A stretch of DNA of 64,000 bases from Puniceicoccaceae bacterium (GTDB lineage Bacteria > Verrucomicrobiota > Verrucomicrobiia > Opitutales > Coraliomargaritaceae): NCBI GenBank assembly GCA_003331195.1, contig QOOZ01000034.1:1-64000 (forward strand). Direction: 5' to 3'. The position numbers were made by a program, and so were the translations under genes. Positions 27,042-38,974 of this stretch are shown here, one piece after another. Every line of letters starts with the position of its first letter. Position 1 is the first letter of the stretch. The notes under the pieces are model-generated. The model did no database searches. It was not told the DNA's origin and saw nothing but the letters and a program-made list of their open reading frames with translations.

Positions 27042-27932
27042 ATGTCCGACGGAACCACAGAAGTCCACCATTGGCTACTCTTCACCTTAGCCATTATCAC
27101 AATTCTGCTCCCTATCTTGGGTGGGCGTTTCAGTATTCCCATTTGTTCGCTACTAGGACGCTGGTTACGCTGGTTTCTTTTTGGTGCGCTCTTTGCTTAT
27201 TTCATTAAAGCATTCGATTTTTCTCTGCGCCCCGATTGGGTACATTTTGTTACAGGTATTGCATTTTGGTTTATTGTGGAGACGGGTTACAATTGGACCG
27301 CAATCAAAGCCCTTAGTTTTAGCGACTTGCCATTGTTTCCTGAGTTCTACGAAAATAAAGACGGTGATGAATGGCCTGCAGAAAAACGCTTTATCGACAT
27401 TAAAGAATGGCTACGTAAGGAAAACTATATTAGGCTTAAGGCCCTCAAGTCTCAACTCTTTGTGGACACTTATCTCCGTGCTTCGATTTATGAAAGCAGT
27501 GATCAGTTGACCCGCATTCAAATTCTTTTTTTGCCTAAGCGCAAAGGTGGTGCCACTGCTTGTTACACAATTAGCACGCACGGAAAAGATGGTGGCCGTG
27601 TTGTTACCGATAATCATATTCTACCTTATGGAGGCTATTATCCCGAAAGTTGGGAGATGTGCCGCAAACCGCTGATTGGTTCAATTAAAAGACTCTTGTT
27701 ACTTCATCATAAAAGAGTTTTGAAGCTTAAGGTAGAGCCAGTGGGGGTTCATGATGACGCCCTGGAAGAACTCAACGATCACCAGCGCATACTAGAGCGA
27801 CTAAATACCGAAATAGGTTTCTTTGTTCCCCGTCCTCGCCGAGACGAAGAAGGTAGAATATCCCAAGAAGGTCGTTACCGCCTTTGGAAAGAAATGTGGC
27901 TTATGGCTTATTTTGGTAAGTCTTACGCATAG
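27042..27932 (+). CDS. Hypothetical membrane protein
   Basis: 296 aa from the ATG at 27042 (a GTG at 27027 is the alternative). Three hydrophobic segments lie in the first 90 residues (about 14-32, 40-60 and 68-88), then a charged cytosolic region of about 200 residues with R-K-E-N-Y-I-R-L-K-A-L and a basic patch L-L-H-H-K-R-V-L-K-L-K. No family recognised. Transcribed away from dnaN with a 116-bp gap; convergent with gnd. Confidence 0.65.
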   Translation: MSDGTTEVHHWLLFTLAIITILLPILGGRFSIPICSLLGRWLRWFLFGALFAYFIKAFDFSLRPDWVHFVTGIAFWFIVETGYNWTAIKALSFSDLPLFPEFYENKDGDEWPAEKRFIDIKEWLRKENYIRLKALKSQLFVDTYLRASIYESSDQLTRIQILFLPKRKGGATACYTISTHGKDGGRVVTDNHILPYGGYYPESWEMCRKPLIGSIKRLLLLHHKRVLKLKVEPVGVHDDALEELNDHQRILERLNTEIGFFVPRPRRDEEGRISQEGRYRLWKEMWLMAYFGKSYA

Positions 27933-28015
27933 TAGCGAAGCAAAAATACCCCTACTTGTGAAAGAGTTAAAAATTTAAATCTCAGTAAGTTTAAGGGGGT
28001 GTTAATTGCTTTGAA

Positions 28016-29521
28016 CTACATTTTTAACTGAGGGCGGTCAGATTTTGGCCAATCAATGTGGTAGAAATTGCCACGTTCTTCGTCGGTGCGCTCGTAGGTG
28101 TGGGCACCGAAGTAGTCCCGCTGAGCTTGTAAAAGATTTTGCGGGAGGCGAGCGGTGCGATATCCGTCGTAATAAGAGAGCGCTGAGCTAAATGTTGGGA
28201 CCGCCACACCGTGCACCGCTGCGAGCGCGATAACTTTACGCCAGCTGGATTGTGCGTTGTGGATTGCCTCGGAGAAGTAAGAATCGAGCAGCAAGTTGGC
28301 GAGATTCGGATCGCGCTCGTAGGCCTCGGTAATTTTTTGTAAGAAGGCCGCGCGAATAATGCAACCACCACGAAAAATCTGCGCGATCTCACCAAAGTTG
28401 AGTTTCCAGTCATACTCTTCTTGCGCATAAGCCATAAGCTGGAAGCCCTGTGCATAGGAGCAGATCTTGGAGGCGTAGAGTGCTTCGCGAATCGCTTCAA
28501 CCATCGCGGCTTTGTCGCCAGTGAAGGCCGCGACTTCCGGACCTTTAAGAATTTTTTCAGCAGCAACGCGCTCGTCCTTTACCGCAGAGAGGCACCGAGC
28601 AAAGACGGCTTCGGCGACAGTTGGAGCAGGAGTGCCCATATCAAGGGCGTTGACTGATGTCCATTTACCTGTGCCTTTTTGCCCCGCGGTATCGAGTACG
28701 ACATCCACGAATGGTTTGCCAGTGACGGGATCGGCTTGTTTCAGTATATCGGCGGTAATTTCAATAAGGAAGGAGTCGAGCTCGCCCTCGCTCCAATTAG
28801 TAAATATGTCGCCCATTTCTGCAGGAGTCAGACCGAGGACATTTTGCATAAGATCGTAGGCTTCGCAGATCATTTGCATGTCACCGTATTCAATACCATT
28901 GTGGACCATCTTGACGTAGTGACCGGCGCCGTCTGGACCAATGTATGCGGTGCAACTGAAGCCACCACTAACGGGTTTTCCGGGCTCAGCGCCCTCAATG
29001 GGTTTACCTGTGCTGGGATCAACTTTGGCCGCGATGGCTTCCCATATCGGCTTGAGGTGTGCCCAAGCCTCAGGTGTACCACCAGGCATTAGTGAGGGGC
29101 CAAAACGTGCCCCCTCCTCGCCCCCTGAAACACCAGAACCGATGAAATGGAGACCTTTTGAGCTGAGTTCCTTTTCGCGGCGGATTGTGTCGTCCCACTT
29201 TGCATTGCCACCGTCAATAATGATGTCACCCTCCTCAAGCAGAGGTAAGAGGCTTTCAATCACCTTGTCGGTGGCCCATCCAGCTTGTACAAGAATGATG
29301 ATTTTGCGCGGACGCTTTAAGGATGCGACGAAATTTTCTAAGGTCTCGCAACCCTCAAGGCCACCTGGCGTGCTTGGATTGGACGAAACGAACTCCTCCA
29401 TCTTGGAGCTTGTTCGATTAAAGACGGAAATTTTGAAGCCGTGGTCGGCTACATTAAGAGCCAGGTTTTGACCCATGACTGCAAGGCCAATGAGGCCGAT
29501 TTCGGAACTTGCTTCAGACAT
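28016..29521 (-). CDS. gnd: 6-Phosphogluconate dehydrogenase, decarboxylating
   Basis: 501 aa from the ATG at 29521; an upstream reading adds 14 residues without family support. The N-terminal Rossmann motif is [15 protein letters not shown], the active site [20 protein letters not shown], then the [17 protein letters not shown] helix and C-terminal [10 protein letters not shown]. It oxidises 6-phosphogluconate to ribulose 5-phosphate, yielding NADPH. The neighbouring genes are not pentose-phosphate genes. Confidence 0.97.
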   Translation of the reverse strand: MSEASSEIGLIGLAVMGQNLALNVADHGFKISVFNRTSSKMEEFVSSNPSTPGGLEGCETLENFVASLKRPRKIIILVQAGWATDKVIESLLPLLEEGDIIIDGGNAKWDDTIRREKELSSKGLHFIGSGVSGGEEGARFGPSLMPGGTPEAWAHLKPIWEAIAAKVDPSTGKPIEGAEPGKPVSGGFSCTAYIGPDGAGHYVKMVHNGIEYGDMQMICEAYDLMQNVLGLTPAEMGDIFTNWSEGELDSFLIEITADILKQADPVTGKPFVDVVLDTAGQKGTGKWTSVNALDMGTPAPTVAEAVFARCLSAVKDERVAAEKILKGPEVAAFTGDKAAMVEAIREALYASKICSYAQGFQLMAYAQEEYDWKLNFGEIAQIFRGGCIIRAAFLQKITEAYERDPNLANLLLDSYFSEAIHNAQSSWRKVIALAAVHGVAVPTFSSALSYYDGYRTARLPQNLLQAQRDYFGAHTYERTDEERGNFYHIDWPKSDRPQLKM

Positions 29522-29863
29522 AATGTGTAATGGGAGTTGTGTGAAGAGAAAATGAACCACCACCCATGGTGCAAGGACAGATGGGCAGCGAATCTGGAAT
29601 ATTAGCCAAGCGGCGAGATATTTAAGTTTGAAGCGAAAAGTAACGATTCATAGAGCGAAACAAAACTATATAATTACAATTAAATTTGCATAAATGCATA
29701 AAAATAAAAGAGGGCATTTTTAGATGTAAAGTCACTCTAATTTGAACCTAAGGGGCTCTACAGCGCTTAAAAGACGAGACCACTTTACCGTGGTGGCGAC
29801 CTGCTACATGGATAACTAGGATTTAGAATTGTCTTAACTTGGTATACCTGTGATTGTGACCTT
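29522..29863. other. 342-bp divergent intergenic region, no gene seen
   Basis: Lies between the divergent gnd and the small membrane-protein gene, so it should hold both promoters. The middle (about 29650-29715) is very A+T rich with a repeated TGCATAAA. A short ACCAC/GTGGT hairpin occurs at 29779-29794. I found no tRNA, riboswitch or conserved RNA pattern. Confidence 0.5.
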
Positions 29864-30463
29864 ATGGAAGTAGTGGCTCATATCTCAACAAAATGGCGTC
29901 AGCGTATGTTTTTTATGTTTTTCATGGTCTTCGGAATCGCGGCGTGGTTTCTCTACGATGGTTACATTTTATGGCCGGACGAAGCTCAGCGCCATGTCGA
30001 ATATTTAAAGATTAAAGATACGCTAATTGAAGCTGGTGGCGCGGTGGATGAAGAGAGCACATCTGTCCGTTTAGCTTGGGAGCGTCATGCGCGCGAAATG
30101 GATTATAGGCGCAACATTCCTAGAGAGCGCACTGACGGCGATATTAAAGAGCAGCGCGTAATTGGTTGGACAATGATGATCGTAGCGCTGCTGCATGGAG
30201 TATGGATCGCTTGGAACCACACGTTGCAAGTCCGCGCGGAAGGCGATATTGTGATTGGCGCTTCAGGTCAACGGGTTGAACTCGATTCAATCACAGCAAT
30301 CGATCGCAAAAAATGGAAGGACAAGAGCATTGCCTACGGTATTTATGAAGAAGGCGGTAAGCAGCGCCGCCTTTGTTTAGACGAGCACAAATTCAAAGGC
30401 TGCGAAGCGATCATTATCGAAGCTGATAGGCGAATTAAAGCGCGTGCCGAGCAAGGTGAATAG
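29864..30463 (+). CDS. Hypothetical two-helix membrane protein
   Basis: 199 aa. Hydrophobic helices at about residues 15-35 and 102-120 bracket a charged region rich in E, R and K. The C-terminal part has a beta-strand pattern (I-V-I-G-A-S-G-Q-R-V-E-L-D-S-I-T-A-I-D) that resembles small PH-like membrane domains, but this is only a resemblance. No known function. Isolated between gnd and comF. Confidence 0.6.
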   Translation: MEVVAHISTKWRQRMFFMFFMVFGIAAWFLYDGYILWPDEAQRHVEYLKIKDTLIEAGGAVDEESTSVRLAWERHAREMDYRRNIPRERTDGDIKEQRVIGWTMMIVALLHGVWIAWNHTLQVRAEGDIVIGASGQRVELDSITAIDRKKWKDKSIAYGIYEEGGKQRRLCLDEHKFKGCEAIIIEADRRIKARAEQGE

Positions 30464-30624
30464 TATTTTTTACTAGGTATCAATCTGTGCCCATGAGCTT
30501 GTGGGATTAACTAACCCCCAATAAGAGATGGATTATTTAATGGAACATATTATGCGTTAATCTTGTTGAGTCCGCTCAAGCAAAAGCGGTGTCTCGACAG
30601 CGATGAAAGATCACGCTAATCACT

Positions 30625-31362
30625 ATGCCTTTAATTTCAATTCTCACGCAACTCACGCAACCACTGGTTGAGATCTTTTATCCCAGGAGCTGTTTACATT
30701 GTGGTGACGCGGTGGAACATTCGGACTACCAGTTTCTTTGCAGTGCATGTAGCCGTGAGCTCTTCCTCTCGAACCCGCCGAGTTGTTCGACTTGTGGATA
30801 TCCCTTTTTTGGAATGCTAGCGGGCCCGCGCGTCTGTCCGCATTGCACCGAATTGGATCCCCTCTTTGAGCAGGGAAAAACTCTCTTTTTAGCAAAAGGC
30901 CCCGCCCGTTCAATCATCCACGCATTGAAATATCAATTTGGGTTCTATGTGCTGGAGGATGTAAAGGTGATGATCGCGAAGGTTCCCTCCTATAAAGCCT
31001 ATTTTGATGGCGCAATTCTCGTTCCCGTGCCCCTCCACCCAACGAAAGAGCGCGAGCGAGGTTTTAATCAAAGCCTAGTGATCGCTAAAAGTTTAAAGGA
31101 CGCTACCATGGCGAAAGATTTACAAAACTTACTCGTTCGCAAGGTGTATACACAAACACAGACCCGATTAAGCCGTACTGCCCGTCACCAAAATGTGAAA
31201 AATGCCTTTGCCTTGGCTTCCGATGCCGTTGTAATCCCAAATCAAACTTACATTTTAATAGACGACGTATTTACTACGGGATCGACGCTCAACTCTTGTG
31301 CCGCTGTCCTCCTCGAAGCAGGCGCAACTCAAATCAAAGTGGCCACCCTTGGTCATGGCTAG
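30625..31362 (+). CDS. ComF-family phosphoribosyltransferase-like protein
   Basis: 245 aa. An N-terminal zinc-finger-like region holds C-L-H-C, C-S-A-C, C-S-T-C and C-P-H-C pairs. The PRTase fold follows, with [19 protein letters not shown] and the PRPP-binding motif [12 protein letters not shown]. ComF is required for DNA uptake in naturally competent bacteria, probably with a helicase role; homologues in non-competent species are of unclear use. No other com genes are adjacent. 53 bp before accD. Confidence 0.92.
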   Translation: MPLISILTQLTQPLVEIFYPRSCLHCGDAVEHSDYQFLCSACSRELFLSNPPSCSTCGYPFFGMLAGPRVCPHCTELDPLFEQGKTLFLAKGPARSIIHALKYQFGFYVLEDVKVMIAKVPSYKAYFDGAILVPVPLHPTKERERGFNQSLVIAKSLKDATMAKDLQNLLVRKVYTQTQTRLSRTARHQNVKNAFALASDAVVIPNQTYILIDDVFTTGSTLNSCAAVLLEAGATQIKVATLGHG

Positions 31363-31415
31363 CTCTTGCCGCAGCGCTTTCTTTCAACCATTTCTTAATT
31401 CAAATTTGTTAAATT

Positions 31416-32270
31416 ATGGCACTCTTCGGAAAACCACAGTACTCGACCGTCACCGTTAAGAAAAAAGACATCCCAAAGGATCTTTGGACGAAATGTCCCA
31501 AAACTGGCGAGATTATTTATAACCGCGTCCTTAAAGAAAACCTCATGGTTGTCCCAAACAGTGGCTATCATTTTCCACTTAAAGCACGCGACCGCATTGC
31601 CTCTATGCTGGATGAGGGGACTTTTGAAGAGATGGACATGGGTGTGTATTCAATTGACCCTTTAGAGTTCAACGCCACATCCTCTTATCCTGAAAAATTA
31701 AAGCAGAACCAGGACAAAACCAAAGAGACGGACACGGTTATCTCTGGAATGGGTGTAATGGGCGGCATGCCTGTGAGTATCACGGTGATGGATTTTCGCT
31801 TTATGGCAGCCAGCCTTGGCTCGGCTGCCGGCGAGAAGATAACCCGTGCCATTGAGCGTGGCATAGAGAAAAGCTGCCCCGTTATCATCGTATCCGCATC
31901 AGGCGGTGCGCGTATGCAGGAAGGCATTCTTAGCTTAATGCAACTAGCTAAGACGAGTGCCGCACTGGCAAAGTTGAGCGAGGCCGGGCTACCCTACTTC
32001 TCGATTTTGACGAATCCGACTATGGCTGGCGTCATGGCAAGTTATGCATCACTGGGCGATGTAATTATCGCTGAACCTGAAGCTCTTATTGGTTTTGCAG
32101 GGCCTCGCGTGATCAAAGAAACCACCCAACAAGATCTACCTGCAGGTTTCCAAACCTCAGAGTTTCTACTCGAACGCGGCTTAGTTGATATAATCGTGCC
32201 CCGTCTCGAAATGCGCGACCGCATGATCAATTTAATGAAGGCGCTATACGGCGCAAAGAAGCACGCTTAA
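31416..32270 (+). CDS. accD: Acetyl-CoA carboxylase carboxyltransferase beta subunit with degenerate zinc ribbon
   Basis: 284 aa, standard length. The crotonase-type carboxyltransferase core is intact ([27 protein letters not shown]). The N-terminal zinc ribbon, which in E. coli uses C27, C30, C46 and C49, here reads C27, T30, V46 and S49 in the same spacing, so the four-cysteine zinc site cannot form. The surrounding ribbon residues (W-T-K, E-N-L, Y-H-F) are conserved, so it is not a frameshift. The protein transfers CO2 from carboxybiotin to acetyl-CoA with AccA. folC follows by 36 bp, a common pairing. Confidence 0.95.
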   Translation: MALFGKPQYSTVTVKKKDIPKDLWTKCPKTGEIIYNRVLKENLMVVPNSGYHFPLKARDRIASMLDEGTFEEMDMGVYSIDPLEFNATSSYPEKLKQNQDKTKETDTVISGMGVMGGMPVSITVMDFRFMAASLGSAAGEKITRAIERGIEKSCPVIIVSASGGARMQEGILSLMQLAKTSAALAKLSEAGLPYFSILTNPTMAGVMASYASLGDVIIAEPEALIGFAGPRVIKETTQQDLPAGFQTSEFLLERGLVDIIVPRLEMRDRMINLMKALYGAKKHA

Positions 32271-32306
32271 ATTGACTACGGGAAACATTTCCTTAGTCAA
32301 AATTCC

Positions 32307-33563
32307 ATGCCTGATTACGCGGACATTCTTGATTATCTCTATGCGCTAAAAAACAGAGGCTCTAAGTATGGCATAGAGCGCATGCACTCACTTGTTGAGG
32401 CGCTAGGGCACCCGGAGCAGAAGTTCCCTGTAATACACGTAGCTGGAACCAACGGAAAAGGTTCGGTCTGCGCAATGCTAGAAGCGATGTATAGAGATAA
32501 TGGATACAAGGTTGGATTTTTTAGTTCGCCACATCTTGTCCATCTCGGTGAACGCGTTCAGGTCGACCGACAGATACTTTCCGAGCGCGAGATCGTTCGA
32601 TACATCGAGCAGCTTCGCCCCATCGCAACCCAGCTAGGTAAGAGCGATCCCAACCTCCACCCCACTTTCTTCGAGTTTATTGCGGCAATGGCCTTCCTTA
32701 GGTTCGCGAGGGCGTCAGTAGATATCGCTTGCATCGAGACAGGACTTGGTGGTCGGCTTGACGCGACCAATGTTGTCGATCCTGAGCTAAGTATCATCAC
32801 CACTATAAGCCTTGATCACTGTGATATACTCGGAGATACACTCGCGGCAATAGCGGGCGAAAAAGCGGGTATCATCAAACCTAGAAAACCTGTTCTAATG
32901 GGTAAACTTCCCCCTGAGGCAGATGCGCTTGTCCGCCGCGTGGCTAAGGAGCGAGGCTGTAAACTTTACGCACTTGTCGACCGTTTTCCTGATGAGACAG
33001 GACTCCCACGGACTAATCTGGCGGGTGGCTTTCAGCGCTGGAATGCAGGGCTCGCTACTTATGCGATCGAGCTTCTGTCCAAGCGCTTCCCTGTCCGATC
33101 GACGACCGCACTTGAACAAGTCGAATGGGCAGGCCGCTGGCAGACTCTTGAACTTGACGGGCGCAAGCTCATCCTCGATGCGACTCATAATCCTGAGGGC
33201 GCTGCTACGCTGAAACAAAACCTCTCCAGCTTTTCCGAACAACCGATTATTATCGCGGGCACTCTCGGGGAAGACCGTGCCCTAAGCCTCATGGCGGTCG
33301 TTGCTCAACACGCTCGCGAGCTCTACCTAGTTGCACCTAAGCAAGACCGCGCGACGTCGACCGAATTTTTAAAAAGTTGCCTAGATCGTGAGGCCATTGA
33401 AAGCGATCTTTCCACCCTCTTCCCTAAGCCTGGCCGTTGCGCAGTCGGCAAGCCAGGCGACACTATCCTATTGACGGGCTCTATCTATCTGATCGGAGAA
33501 GCTATGGCGCGCATCCAAGGCGCGAGGTCGGGTGAAGGTAGCAGGCTGCAAGACAAGATTTAA
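32307..33563 (+). CDS. folC: Folylpolyglutamate synthase / dihydrofolate synthase
   Basis: 418 aa Mur-ligase family. The P-loop is [11 protein letters not shown], followed by [18 protein letters not shown] and the C-terminal D-A-T-H-N-P-E-G. It adds glutamates to folates (and to dihydropteroate if bifunctional). It follows accD as in many bacteria. The last residues are charged and poorly conserved. Confidence 0.95.
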   Translation: MPDYADILDYLYALKNRGSKYGIERMHSLVEALGHPEQKFPVIHVAGTNGKGSVCAMLEAMYRDNGYKVGFFSSPHLVHLGERVQVDRQILSEREIVRYIEQLRPIATQLGKSDPNLHPTFFEFIAAMAFLRFARASVDIACIETGLGGRLDATNVVDPELSIITTISLDHCDILGDTLAAIAGEKAGIIKPRKPVLMGKLPPEADALVRRVAKERGCKLYALVDRFPDETGLPRTNLAGGFQRWNAGLATYAIELLSKRFPVRSTTALEQVEWAGRWQTLELDGRKLILDATHNPEGAATLKQNLSSFSEQPIIIAGTLGEDRALSLMAVVAQHARELYLVAPKQDRATSTEFLKSCLDREAIESDLSTLFPKPGRCAVGKPGDTILLTGSIYLIGEAMARIQGARSGEGSRLQDKI

Positions 33564-33638
33564 ATTCTATCTATAATAGTAGGTGTTTCCTTGGCTTATA
33601 GATTGCGTCATTTTTGGTAGCTACAATACTGTAGATTA

Positions 33639-35306
33639 ATGCACGTCTCCGAACTCACGCTCCTGCTAAATCTTGGCTTTATCGTTATTACGGCTGCGGG
33701 TTTTGCCTTCCTTGGTAAGCTAGTGAAGATGCCCTCAATTGTTGCCTATATAATAGCGGGCATGGTTCTAGGGCCAGGACTAGGGATTGTGCAGTTAGAT
33801 CATTCGCTGGAGTTGATTTCGGAGCTCGGCATTGCCCTACTTCTCTTTCTTGTCGGACTGGAGTTGAGCCTGCAAAAGATCAAAGACCTTGGCCGTGTGG
33901 CCATGATTCTTGGCGGCCTGCAAGTGCCAATGACGGCAGCAGGGGCTTATGTTATTTCGACCTTGATGGGATTTAGCGTAATGGAATGTGTCTTTCTCGC
34001 GGCTACGGTGACATTTAGTAGTACGGTGGTGGTGATCAAACTGCTCGACCAAAAGGGCGCGACGAGTCGACTCTATGGGCGCATCGCGATCTCCCTTTTT
34101 CTGGCACAGGATATCGTGGTCATCATCGGACTGACGATTTTGAGCGGGCTAGGCTCTGGCGGTGGCGAATCTTTTGAGATGGTCGCACTCACGAAGAGCT
34201 TAGGTATCGCATTCGCGGGGATGGTTATACTTCTTTTGGTCTCACTGTTCGCATCGCGCTATGTATTGCCGAAACCGTTTGCTTGGGCTTCACGCTCCCC
34301 AGACACGGTCTTTATCTGGGCGCTCTGCTGGTGCTTTCTGGTCGTATTACTAGCGCACCAATTTCACCTCTCGGTCGAGATTGGTGCTTTTCTTGCAGGT
34401 ATTGCAATCGCGCAGTTGCCGATCCACGAAGATCTACATCGGCGACTGCATCCATTGATGACTTTCTTTGTGGCGGTCTTTCTTGTCACGCTAGGAATCC
34501 AGATGGACATCTCTGTCTTGGGTGAAGTTTGGAAGTATGCCCTCGGCCTGAGTGTTTTCGTTATTATCGCGAAACCTTTAATTGTTTTTATAATTTTGAG
34601 TAGATTGCGTTATAGCGAATACACTGCTTTTCAAGCCGCGACGGCGAGTGGCCAGGTAAGTGAGTTTGCCTTTATCCTGCTCGGCCTTGGAGCGGGTGCT
34701 GGTTTGATCGAAGGCAGAGTGGTCTCTCTTGGCGGTATGGTTGGAATATTGACCATCGCGATTTCGTCCTATCTCATCTTATACAGTGATCCGCTTTATG
34801 GCGCTTTCCAGAAGCTGGGGATTTTGAAATTTTTTAAAGCGAAACAAGAACCCGATACGGAAGAGCAGCATTCGTACGAGGGTCATGTGATCGTGGTAGG
34901 AATGAACGCACTTGGGCGGGAGGTTGTGAAACAACTTTCAGGTCGGGGCGAAACCGTGTTAGCGATCGACACTGACCCAAGAAAATTGGAAGGGCTAAAT
35001 TGTGCGGAAACTTTGATTGGCAGCGTGGAGTATGAATCGGCGGTCGAAGAGATCGGGCTAAGTCGTGCGAGACTGGTTATCTCAGCGCTTCAGATTGAAG
35101 ACACCAATCATCTGTTGGCTTATCGTTGTCGCTCGGCGGGCGTATCGTGTGCGATCCACGCTTTTGATATTTCAGTGGTTGAGGATTTGTTGGATTTGGA
35201 CACGGCCTATATGTTCATGCCTGCCTTTGACGCCGTGCGTGAGCAGTTGGCAATATTTGATCAAATAGAGCGTGTTGATAAGAACGAGGAGGACATCCCG
35301 CTATGA
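33639..35306 (+). CDS. CPA2 cation:proton antiporter with TrkA-N domain (KefB/C-like), first copy
   Basis: 555 aa. About 12 membrane helices in residues 1-390 carry the CPA2 signature ([28 protein letters not shown]). A cytosolic TrkA-N nucleotide-binding domain starts at [14 protein letters not shown] with an acidic strand end (A-I-D-T-D). It probably exchanges K+ or Na+ for protons, gated by NAD(H) or thiol adducts. It overlaps the next antiporter gene by 4 bp. Confidence 0.92.
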   Translation: MHVSELTLLLNLGFIVITAAGFAFLGKLVKMPSIVAYIIAGMVLGPGLGIVQLDHSLELISELGIALLLFLVGLELSLQKIKDLGRVAMILGGLQVPMTAAGAYVISTLMGFSVMECVFLAATVTFSSTVVVIKLLDQKGATSRLYGRIAISLFLAQDIVVIIGLTILSGLGSGGGESFEMVALTKSLGIAFAGMVILLLVSLFASRYVLPKPFAWASRSPDTVFIWALCWCFLVVLLAHQFHLSVEIGAFLAGIAIAQLPIHEDLHRRLHPLMTFFVAVFLVTLGIQMDISVLGEVWKYALGLSVFVIIAKPLIVFIILSRLRYSEYTAFQAATASGQVSEFAFILLGLGAGAGLIEGRVVSLGGMVGILTIAISSYLILYSDPLYGAFQKLGILKFFKAKQEPDTEEQHSYEGHVIVVGMNALGREVVKQLSGRGETVLAIDTDPRKLEGLNCAETLIGSVEYESAVEEIGLSRARLVISALQIEDTNHLLAYRCRSAGVSCAIHAFDISVVEDLLDLDTAYMFMPAFDAVREQLAIFDQIERVDKNEEDIPL

Positions 35307-36886
35307 CGGCGATTGCGATACTGCTGCTGGCGGCGGCGATTGCCTTTGGCCTTTCTAGGCTTTTGCGGCTTCCTGCGATTCCATTACTCTTGCTGGGCGG
35401 TGCGAGCCTGAGCGTTCTGGCAGGCTATGTGGACTACAAGGTGCCGCAAGAGTTGATCGCGGAAATGATCCAAATTGGACTCGCTGTACTCGTCTTCACT
35501 GCGGGTGTCGAGCTAAGTCCTAGGAGGATGCGTGGGCGAACCCGCGCGATTACGATTTTGGCACTAACGCAGTTTTTTATGCTGGGAGCCTGTGGCGCGT
35601 TAACGGCAGTTTTTCTTGGTTATGATTGGACGAATGCTCTTTATTTGGGCTGCGCGCTTTCAGCCAGCTCAACATTGGTTGTGGTGCGCCATTTGCAGCA
35701 ACGTCGCCAAATGTTCGAACCCCATGGTCGGTTAGTACTCGGGGTGCTTTTGTTGCAAGATATCTTTATTGTCTTGATTATGGTGGCGCTACTCAAGTCG
35801 CCTCAAGGATGGCTGATGGTTTGTAATGGCGTGGCCAATGCACTCGCGTTGGGAATCTTTGCGCTTGGGGTCCACCGCTGGCTAGTGCCATTTGTCGTCA
35901 GGCGAATGAAGTTAGACGATGAAGAGTTGATGCTAGGCGCGCTGGCGGCGCTCTTTGCCTTTTCAACAATGGCTTACTTGTTAGATCTTCCATTTTTGGT
36001 GGGCGCCTTTTTTGCAGGTTTTGCCATATCAGCCTTTCCTATGAATGGCTTGGTGCGCGGAATGTTGGGTTCATTATCAGGCTTTTTCCTGGCTCTGTTT
36101 TTCATCAGCGCAGGCGCCTTTTTAACGCTACCTAGCTTGGAAATTGTTGGGCACAGTCTTGTCTTTATCGCCGTACTGATCTTTGTAACGGTTTTTCTTG
36201 TCGCAATCATAGCCGAGTTGGTGGGTTACTCCAGTCGTGCAGCAGTCGAGACGGGCTTATTACTTTCGCAGACCAGCGAGTTTTCTCTTTTGCTGGCGCT
36301 AACAGGAGTGGCTTCGGGACAGATCACACCAGAGCTTTTCTCTATGATCGCATTGATTACAGTGAGCACAATGGCGATGACTCCGCTAATCTCTCGCGAG
36401 AGTGTGGCATTGCGACTCGTTAAGTGGCACCCTCGCTATCGAAGTGGCGAGGCGGCTTGCGAGGTGATGCGGAACCACGCCGTGTTACTCGGCTATGGCC
36501 GGGCGGGGCCACGCACTGTTTCTGCCCTGAAAGAGCGCGGCATTTCTATGGTAGTGGTGGATGAGGATGCGGGCGTGATCCGTCAACTGATTGCGCAAGG
36601 TATCCCTTGCGTGCATGGGGATGGTTCCGACGTGCATACATTGAAGCGAGCGCATTGCTTGGAGGCGAAGGTAGTCTTTTGTTCAATGCGGCGGACTCGC
36701 GATGCGCAATTGGCGCTGAATTATTTGAAAGATTCACCAGTTGAAGTTATTGTGCGGGTTTTTGAGAAGTTTGAAGAAGATGCGGTACGTGCTGCGGGCG
36801 GACAGCCCGTGCGAACAGCCGTTGCTGCAGTTGCCCAATTTCTGGAATGGACGGAAGCGAATCTGCCAAGCGTAGAGGGCTCCTAG
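35303..36886 (+). CDS. CPA2 cation:proton antiporter with TrkA-N domain, second copy
   Basis: 527 aa, overlapping the first copy by ATGA; GAGGAGG in the upstream gene gives it a ribosome-binding site, rare in this window. The transport domain shows [19 protein letters not shown] and L-L-L-Q-D-I-F. The TrkA-N domain begins [15 protein letters not shown]. The two copies diverge widely, so this is an old pair that may form a heteromer or two different transporters. Confidence 0.92.
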   Translation: MTAIAILLLAAAIAFGLSRLLRLPAIPLLLLGGASLSVLAGYVDYKVPQELIAEMIQIGLAVLVFTAGVELSPRRMRGRTRAITILALTQFFMLGACGALTAVFLGYDWTNALYLGCALSASSTLVVVRHLQQRRQMFEPHGRLVLGVLLLQDIFIVLIMVALLKSPQGWLMVCNGVANALALGIFALGVHRWLVPFVVRRMKLDDEELMLGALAALFAFSTMAYLLDLPFLVGAFFAGFAISAFPMNGLVRGMLGSLSGFFLALFFISAGAFLTLPSLEIVGHSLVFIAVLIFVTVFLVAIIAELVGYSSRAAVETGLLLSQTSEFSLLLALTGVASGQITPELFSMIALITVSTMAMTPLISRESVALRLVKWHPRYRSGEAACEVMRNHAVLLGYGRAGPRTVSALKERGISMVVVDEDAGVIRQLIAQGIPCVHGDGSDVHTLKRAHCLEAKVVFCSMRRTRDAQLALNYLKDSPVEVIVRVFEKFEEDAVRAAGGQPVRTAVAAVAQFLEWTEANLPSVEGS

Positions 36887-36962
36887 TGGCTTCATTTACG
36901 GATACCGCCAATGCCGAGAACGAATCCTTAGCGAGTGTGACTAGTCGCTGCTCTGCCTTCTG

Positions 36963-37802
36963 CTATGAGGCAAAGAAAAATCGCGGACGCTCGCTGAGGT
37001 CTTCGACGCTTTGTCCATGAAGCGAGACTTCTAATGCCATTTCTTTGATCACCTCTGCTTGCCCGATCCCGGTCTCTAATGCCATTACACCACCTTCCGC
37101 TAAATGGTTAGATACACTTCTGAATAGTAGACCTAAGTCATCCAGACCCTCTTGCCCTGAGGCGAGTGCGCTGTGTGGTTCGTGATCAATCACCTCTGGT
37201 TCAGCAGTCTGCATTTCAGCTTCGGTTAAATAAGGCGGGTTGGAAACAATAAGATCAAAGCGCGCGCCTTCATCTAGTGGCTCGAACCAATTCCCTTTGA
37301 TAAAGGTGACTCTACTGGATAAATTGAGCGCGATCGCATTTTCTTTGGCGAGCGTGATGGCTTCCTCGCTTTGATCAGTTGCGGTGACTTCCGCGTCCGA
37401 GTATTTCGAGGCGAGGGCTAAAGCGATGGCGCCGCTACCAGTGCCCAAATCTAGGATACGTTTTGGTGGTGTTTCCAGTCGTTTTACGATCAAGTCAATT
37501 AGTTCTTCAGTCTCATGCCGCGGGATGAGGGCGCGCGGATCTACTTTGAGTGTGAGGCCGTAAAATTCCGTGTTGCCTGTAATATACTGGAGTGGCTCGC
37601 GCGATGACCGTCGTTTGACTAGAGTGCGTAGGTCTGTGAGTTGCGCTTCAGTTAGCGGGCGGTCGAGATCAAGATAAATGTCGAGGCGTTTAATCCCAAG
37701 TGAGTGTGCGATTAAGATATCTGTATCAAGCTTGGCGTTCGGGACGCCCTTCTCTTTGAAGAAAATCTCCGTGCGCTCTTTGATTTCTCGAATGGTGAGC
37801 AT
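36963..37802 (-). CDS. prmC: Release factor glutamine N5-methyltransferase
   Basis: 279 aa. The SAM site is [12 protein letters not shown], and the glutamine-methyltransferase motif is N-P-P-Y-L in I-V-S-N-P-P-Y-L-T. An N-terminal helical domain contacts the release factor. It methylates the GGQ glutamine of RF1 and RF2. It lies 11 bp downstream of prfA on the same strand, the usual pairing of enzyme and substrate. Confidence 0.96.
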   Translation of the reverse strand: MLTIREIKERTEIFFKEKGVPNAKLDTDILIAHSLGIKRLDIYLDLDRPLTEAQLTDLRTLVKRRSSREPLQYITGNTEFYGLTLKVDPRALIPRHETEELIDLIVKRLETPPKRILDLGTGSGAIALALASKYSDAEVTATDQSEEAITLAKENAIALNLSSRVTFIKGNWFEPLDEGARFDLIVSNPPYLTEAEMQTAEPEVIDHEPHSALASGQEGLDDLGLLFRSVSNHLAEGGVMALETGIGQAEVIKEMALEVSLHGQSVEDLSERPRFFFAS

Positions 37803-37813
37803 TTGATATCGCC

Positions 37814-38902
37814 TCAGAGGGTCTGTTTTTCCAGGAGATTCTGGATGCGGGCCTCATAGTCGTAATTTTGAAGGGCGTCAATGAGGTCGTCCAAGTCGCC
37901 TTCAACGACAGTTGGGAGAGAGAGGCTGAGGCCGATACGGTGGTCGGTCAGGCGACCCTGGGGGTAGTTATAAGTGCGGATGCGCTCTGAGCGGTCACCT
38001 GTGCCGATCTGACCTTTGCGCTCGGCGGCGTATTTGGCGTGTTCCTCATCGACCTTAGCTTGGAGTAGGCGTGAGCGCATCACCGTGAGGGCTTTGGCGC
38101 GGTTTTTGATCTGTGAGCGCTCGTCGGCACAGTAAACAGTGACGCCAGTTGGCTTGTGCACCATCATGACGGCGGAGTCGGTCGTATTTACGTGTTGGCC
38201 CCCTGCCCCACTGGCGCGCATGGTTGAGATATCTAGATCTTGCGGGTTGATCTGCACGTCTACTTCTTCGGCTTCAGGAAGCACAGCTACGGTGGCGGTG
38301 GAGGTATGAATACGACCTTGGGTCTCGGTTGCAGGTACGCGCTGGACGCGGTGTACGCCGCTTTCGAATTTAAGAAACTTGTAGGCCTCTTCGCCCGTCA
38401 TGTTAAAAATGATTTCTTTAAATCCACCCACATCGGCGGGGCTTGAGCTCATGATCTCGACCCGCCAGCCACGCGTTTCCGCGTAACGACTATACATGCG
38501 GAAGAGATCGCCAGCAAAGATATTGGCCTCGTCGCCACCAGCACCACCGCGGATTTCCATGACGGAGTTACGACTGTCGGTGGCATCAGGGGGGATCATG
38601 AAACGGAGTACGTCGTTGGCGAGGCGGTCGCGCTCGTTGGCAAGCGGTTCGATTTCCTCAGCGGCCATTTCTCGCAACTCGGCTTCGACGGAATCATCGG
38701 CGGCCATGGCTTGGTTTTCTTTGAGTTGCTCGACGGTGCTGTGGTAAGCTTCAAACTTTTCGACGAGCGTGCTGAGGCGCATTTGTTCGCGGGAGACCTC
38801 GGCCGCGCGGCGCTGGTCGGAGTAGAAGTCAGGATCGGCCATCTGCTCGTTCAGCTCGCTGAGTTTATCGCGGAAAGGGGCTATGTCGGGAATTGTGTGC
38901 AT
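37814..38902 (-). CDS. prfA: Peptide chain release factor 1
   Basis: 362 aa. The GGQ tripeptide lies at about residue 234 in G-A-G-G-Q-H-V-N, and the codon-recognition P-A-T tripeptide in R-V-P-A-T-E-T identifies RF1 (UAA/UAG) rather than RF2 (S-P-F). No programmed frameshift is present, as expected for RF1. Operon with prmC. No Shine-Dalgarno upstream. Confidence 0.97.
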   Translation of the reverse strand: MHTIPDIAPFRDKLSELNEQMADPDFYSDQRRAAEVSREQMRLSTLVEKFEAYHSTVEQLKENQAMAADDSVEAELREMAAEEIEPLANERDRLANDVLRFMIPPDATDSRNSVMEIRGGAGGDEANIFAGDLFRMYSRYAETRGWRVEIMSSSPADVGGFKEIIFNMTGEEAYKFLKFESGVHRVQRVPATETQGRIHTSTATVAVLPEAEEVDVQINPQDLDISTMRASGAGGQHVNTTDSAVMMVHKPTGVTVYCADERSQIKNRAKALTVMRSRLLQAKVDEEHAKYAAERKGQIGTGDRSERIRTYNYPQGRLTDHRIGLSLSLPTVVEGDLDDLIDALQNYDYEARIQNLLEKQTL

Positions 38903-38974
38903 CGTTAAGAAGCTGCGGTTGAATTATGCATTGCAGTGAAAGCCATAGCTCATAACAGTCGAGTTCTACCTGCA

